DNA of 7,418 bases from Thermoplasmatota archaeon. Its GTDB lineage: Archaea; Thermoplasmatota; Thermoplasmata; RBG-16-68-12; JAGMCJ01. This document shows positions 5,861 to 7,418 of the stretch, in pieces. A program made the translations under genes and the position numbers. The notes under the pieces were generated by a model. The model ran no database searches and had not been told where the DNA came from. It saw only the letters and a list, made by a program, of their open reading frames with translations. Position 1 is the first letter of the stretch; each line of letters starts with the position of its first letter. The stretch lies in NCBI GenBank assembly GCA_022848825.1, contig JAJISH010000207.1:1-7418 (forward strand). Direction: 5' to 3'.

Positions 5861-5874
5861 CTGGAACGCAAAAG

Positions 5875-5882
5875 CTTTATAA
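5875..5882 (+). promoter_or_regulatory. TATA box for rrp4-rrp41
   Basis: CTTTATAA preceded by CAAAAG is a strong archaeal promoter signature, 15 bases after the SBDS stop. Transcription would be expected near 5903, giving rrp4 an unusually long leader of about 115 bases, which contains a hairpin. Confidence 0.72.
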
Positions 5883-5937
5883 CCGAGTTGTTGATTGGTG
5901 AGGGCGAACTAGCGACAAAGGATTTGATTCAGGAAGC

Positions 5938-5991
5938 CCTGAGGAAACTTGTTGAAAGATTCCTGGGATTGAATATTTCAAATCCCTCAGG
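5938..5991 (+). promoter_or_regulatory. Long interrupted hairpin in the rrp4 leader
   Basis: Three nested complementary blocks stack into one arm: CCTGAGG with CCTCAGG (5938-5944/5985-5991), TTGAAA with TTTCAA (5952-5957/5976-5981), and ATTC with GAAT (5959-5962/5971-5974), closing an 8-base loop CTGGGATT. Internal loops of 7 and 3 bases separate the first two blocks, and a single G-A mismatch separates the second and third. It lies between the TATA box and the rrp4 start, so it would be in the mRNA leader. A role in autoregulation by RNA-binding Rrp4 or as a stand-alone RNA is only a guess. Confidence 0.5.
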
Positions 5992-6017
5992 CTAAGTAAG
6001 GAGAAGGACCTGATAAT

Positions 6018-6701
6018 TTGAGAGGACATGAGCCTCCGAAACGGGAGGTAGTTGTACCAGGAGATTTCTTGGGGACTGGGCTCAAGCCCGGCCCGGGCAC
6101 GTTCAGCGTGGGAGGGAAGACGTACGCTTTCCAGCTCGGAATAAAGAAGGTGAGAGGGGACCACGTCAACATAATCCCACTGAGCGGGAGGTACATGCCC
6201 CGAACAGGCGATACCGTCATCGGTAAGATCACCGACATTGCGGCTTCTTACTGGCTGGTGGACATAAACGCCCCTTACCCGGCCCCGCTTCACGCCTCGG
6301 AAGTGCCGTGGAAAGTAGATTTCGGGGACACTTCCCGCTTCCTCAATGTCGAGGACGTCGTTCTACTCAAAGTCCTCTCCGTCGACGAGGCGAAACGGAT
6401 CCAGGTGACGATGAAGGAACGGGACCTAAGAAGGCTCAGGGGCGGGCGGATAATCGACGTCTCACACGCCAAGGTCCCGAGGATCATTGGAAGAAAAGGA
6501 AGCATGATCGGTTTGATCAAGAAGTACACGGAGTGCAGAATGTTTGTTGGTCAGAATGGAAGAATCTGGTTGGATGGATCTATGGATGGAACGTATCTCG
6601 CCGTGAAGGCGATTAGGAGAATAGAAGAAGACGCACAGGTACTTGGTCTCACGGAGTCGATTGAGGTTATGCTTCGTGAAGGAAACGCCAAGAAGGCCTA
6701 G
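6018..6701 (+). CDS. rrp4: Exosome RNA-binding cap subunit Rrp4
   Basis: Rrp4 sits in the trimeric cap of the archaeal exosome and feeds RNA, with preference for A-rich tails, into the Rrp41/Rrp42 ring. The 227 residues show the three family modules: the N-terminal domain with REVVVPGDFLGTG (9-21), an S1 domain (about 65-133, GDTVIGKITDIAASYWLVDI), and a KH domain (about 143-205) with the GRKG loop at 158-161. The start must be the non-standard codon TTG 6018: the frame has a TAA at 5997, no ATG or GTG comes before the conserved N-terminal motif, and GGACCTGAT lies just upstream as a plausible binding site. A weak start may limit translation. Its own TATA box and hairpin leader separate it from the SBDS gene, and rrp41 follows after 39 bases. 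Confidence 0.96.
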   Translation: MRGHEPPKREVVVPGDFLGTGLKPGPGTFSVGGKTYAFQLGIKKVRGDHVNIIPLSGRYMPRTGDTVIGKITDIAASYWLVDINAPYPAPLHASEVPWKVDFGDTSRFLNVEDVVLLKVLSVDEAKRIQVTMKERDLRRLRGGRIIDVSHAKVPRIIGRKGSMIGLIKKYTECRMFVGQNGRIWLDGSMDGTYLAVKAIRRIEEDAQVLGLTESIEVMLREGNAKKA

Positions 6702-6740
6702 GTGCAGAATGTAATGAGGATTATAATGGAAGAAGGTAAA

Positions 6741-7418
6741 ATGGTGAATGACAAGGGTATTAGGGTCGACGGAAGAAGAGTCGACGAGCTTAGGCCCATC
6801 AAGCTGGAGGCTGGAGTCCTCAACCGCGCTGATGGGAGTGCATATATCGAGTGGGGAGAGAACAAGGTTCTTGCTGCCGTTTACGGGCCGAGAGAGGCCC
6901 ATCCCAGGCACCGACAGGACCCCGCAAGGGCGCTTGTCCAGTGCAGGTACAACATGGCCCCGTTCTCTGTCTCCGACAGGAAGAGGCCCGGACCGGACCG
7001 AAGATCGGTCGAGATCTCGAAGGTGATCTCCGAGGCCTTTTCTCATGTGGTTCTCAGAGAGCAGTTCCCTCGGGCGACCGTCGATGTCTTCATGGAGGTC
7101 CTGCAGGCGAACGCCGGCACTCGATGCACGGCGCTCACCGTTGCCGCGGTGGCCCTGGCCGACGCTGGGATACCCATGAGGGACATCATCTCGTCTTGCG
7201 CATTCGGCAAGGCGGATGGACAGGTGATCCTGGACCTGAACAAGGAAGAGGACAATGAAGGCGAGGCGGACGTGCCGATTGCGATAGTCCCGCGAACGAA
7301 CGAGGTCGTCCTGATGCAGATGGACGGGCACATCACGAAGGAGGAGTTCGACAGCGGTCTGAAGATGGCCGTCGACGCATGCCACAGGATCAATGAAATG
7401 CAGAGGGACGCCCTAAGG
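6741..7418 (+). CDS. rrp41: Exosome catalytic subunit Rrp41 (3'-truncated)
   Basis: Rrp41 is the RNase PH-like phosphorolytic subunit that, as a heterodimer with Rrp42, degrades RNA from the 3' end or adds tails. The window contains 226 residues and ends in an open frame; the family is usually about 240-250 long, so only the tail is missing. Visible motifs are IRVDGRR (7-13), DGSAYIEWG (31-39), VYGPREAHP (47-55), [12 protein letters not shown] (83-94) with phosphate/RNA-binding arginines at 87-88, and [14 protein letters not shown] (166-179) with Asp171 and Asp177, matching Asp182 and Asp188 of the Sulfolobus enzyme as I recall it. I use ATG 6741 because AAGGT lies 3 bases before it. In-frame ATGs at 6714 and 6726 are alternatives, the latter 6 bases after GAGG. 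Rrp42 is expected just beyond the window. Confidence 0.96.
   Translation, partial: MVNDKGIRVDGRRVDELRPIKLEAGVLNRADGSAYIEWGENKVLAAVYGPREAHPRHRQDPARALVQCRYNMAPFSVSDRKRPGPDRRSVEISKVISEAFSHVVLREQFPRATVDVFMEVLQANAGTRCTALTVAAVALADAGIPMRDIISSCAFGKADGQVILDLNKEEDNEGEADVPIAIVPRTNEVVLMQMDGHITKEEFDSGLKMAVDACHRINEMQRDALR

Noticed and set aside
5888..5995. Small gene with a TTG start between the SBDS gene and rrp4
   Set aside because: Both TTG starts lie upstream of the transcription start predicted from the TATA box, codon use differs from the neighbours, and a hairpin explains the stretch better.
6462..7385. 307-residue minus-strand open frame opposite rrp4 and rrp41
   Set aside because: It is antisense to two conserved exosome genes, with low-complexity composition typical of a shadow frame.

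Overview
The window is archaeal chromosome. The evidence is an archaeal-type initiator tRNA with a bulge-helix-bulge intron, a 20S proteasome alpha subunit, SBDS, the exosome subunits Rrp4 and Rrp41, the archaeal RNase P protein Pop5, FtsZ, and TATA boxes instead of bacterial -35/-10 promoters. The DNA is GC-rich and every gene lies on the + strand. The proteasome alpha N-terminus closely resembles the Thermoplasma protein as I remember it. Together with FtsZ and the GC content this suggests a GC-rich member of Thermoplasmatota or a relative, but the phylum is an inference.

Layout. Bases 2-712 hold the 3' two thirds of an MTA/SAH-deaminase-type amidohydrolase. It overlaps rnhB (RNase HII, 705-1355) by 8 bases, and a small SCP2-domain protein follows (1362-1694). 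A TATA box then precedes an initiator tRNA-Met (1742-1850). A 34-base intron splits its T-loop, with a textbook bulge-helix-bulge. Bases 1851-1994 hold no gene, only a series of small inverted repeats. Next is a 255-residue cysteine-rich protein (1995-2762) made of a RING-like finger, a SHOCT-like helical segment and five zinc ribbons.

From 2813 to the end is a variant of the archaeal exosome/proteasome superoperon: TATA, ftsZ (FtsZ1-like), rnp2 (Pop5), TATA, psmA, the SBDS gene, TATA plus a structured leader, rrp4, rrp41 (cut by the window edge). In the commonly described arrangement, L15e and the RNase P protein Rpp30 precede Pop5; here ftsZ takes that place.

Functionally, Pop5 matures tRNA 5' ends and Rrp4/Rrp41 form the cap and a catalytic-ring subunit of the 3'-5' RNA exosome. 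SBDS acts in 60S-equivalent ribosomal subunit maturation, and PsmA forms the outer rings of the 20S proteasome. The block therefore couples RNA processing, ribosome maturation and protein turnover. The visible TATA boxes suggest at least three transcription units (ftsZ-rnp2, psmA-SBDS, rrp4-rrp41). I found no CRISPR array, insertion sequence or phage gene. The most unusual items are the tRNA intron position, the RING-like/SHOCT/zinc-ribbon protein, the ftsZ-rnp2 linkage and the hairpin-rich leader before rrp4.
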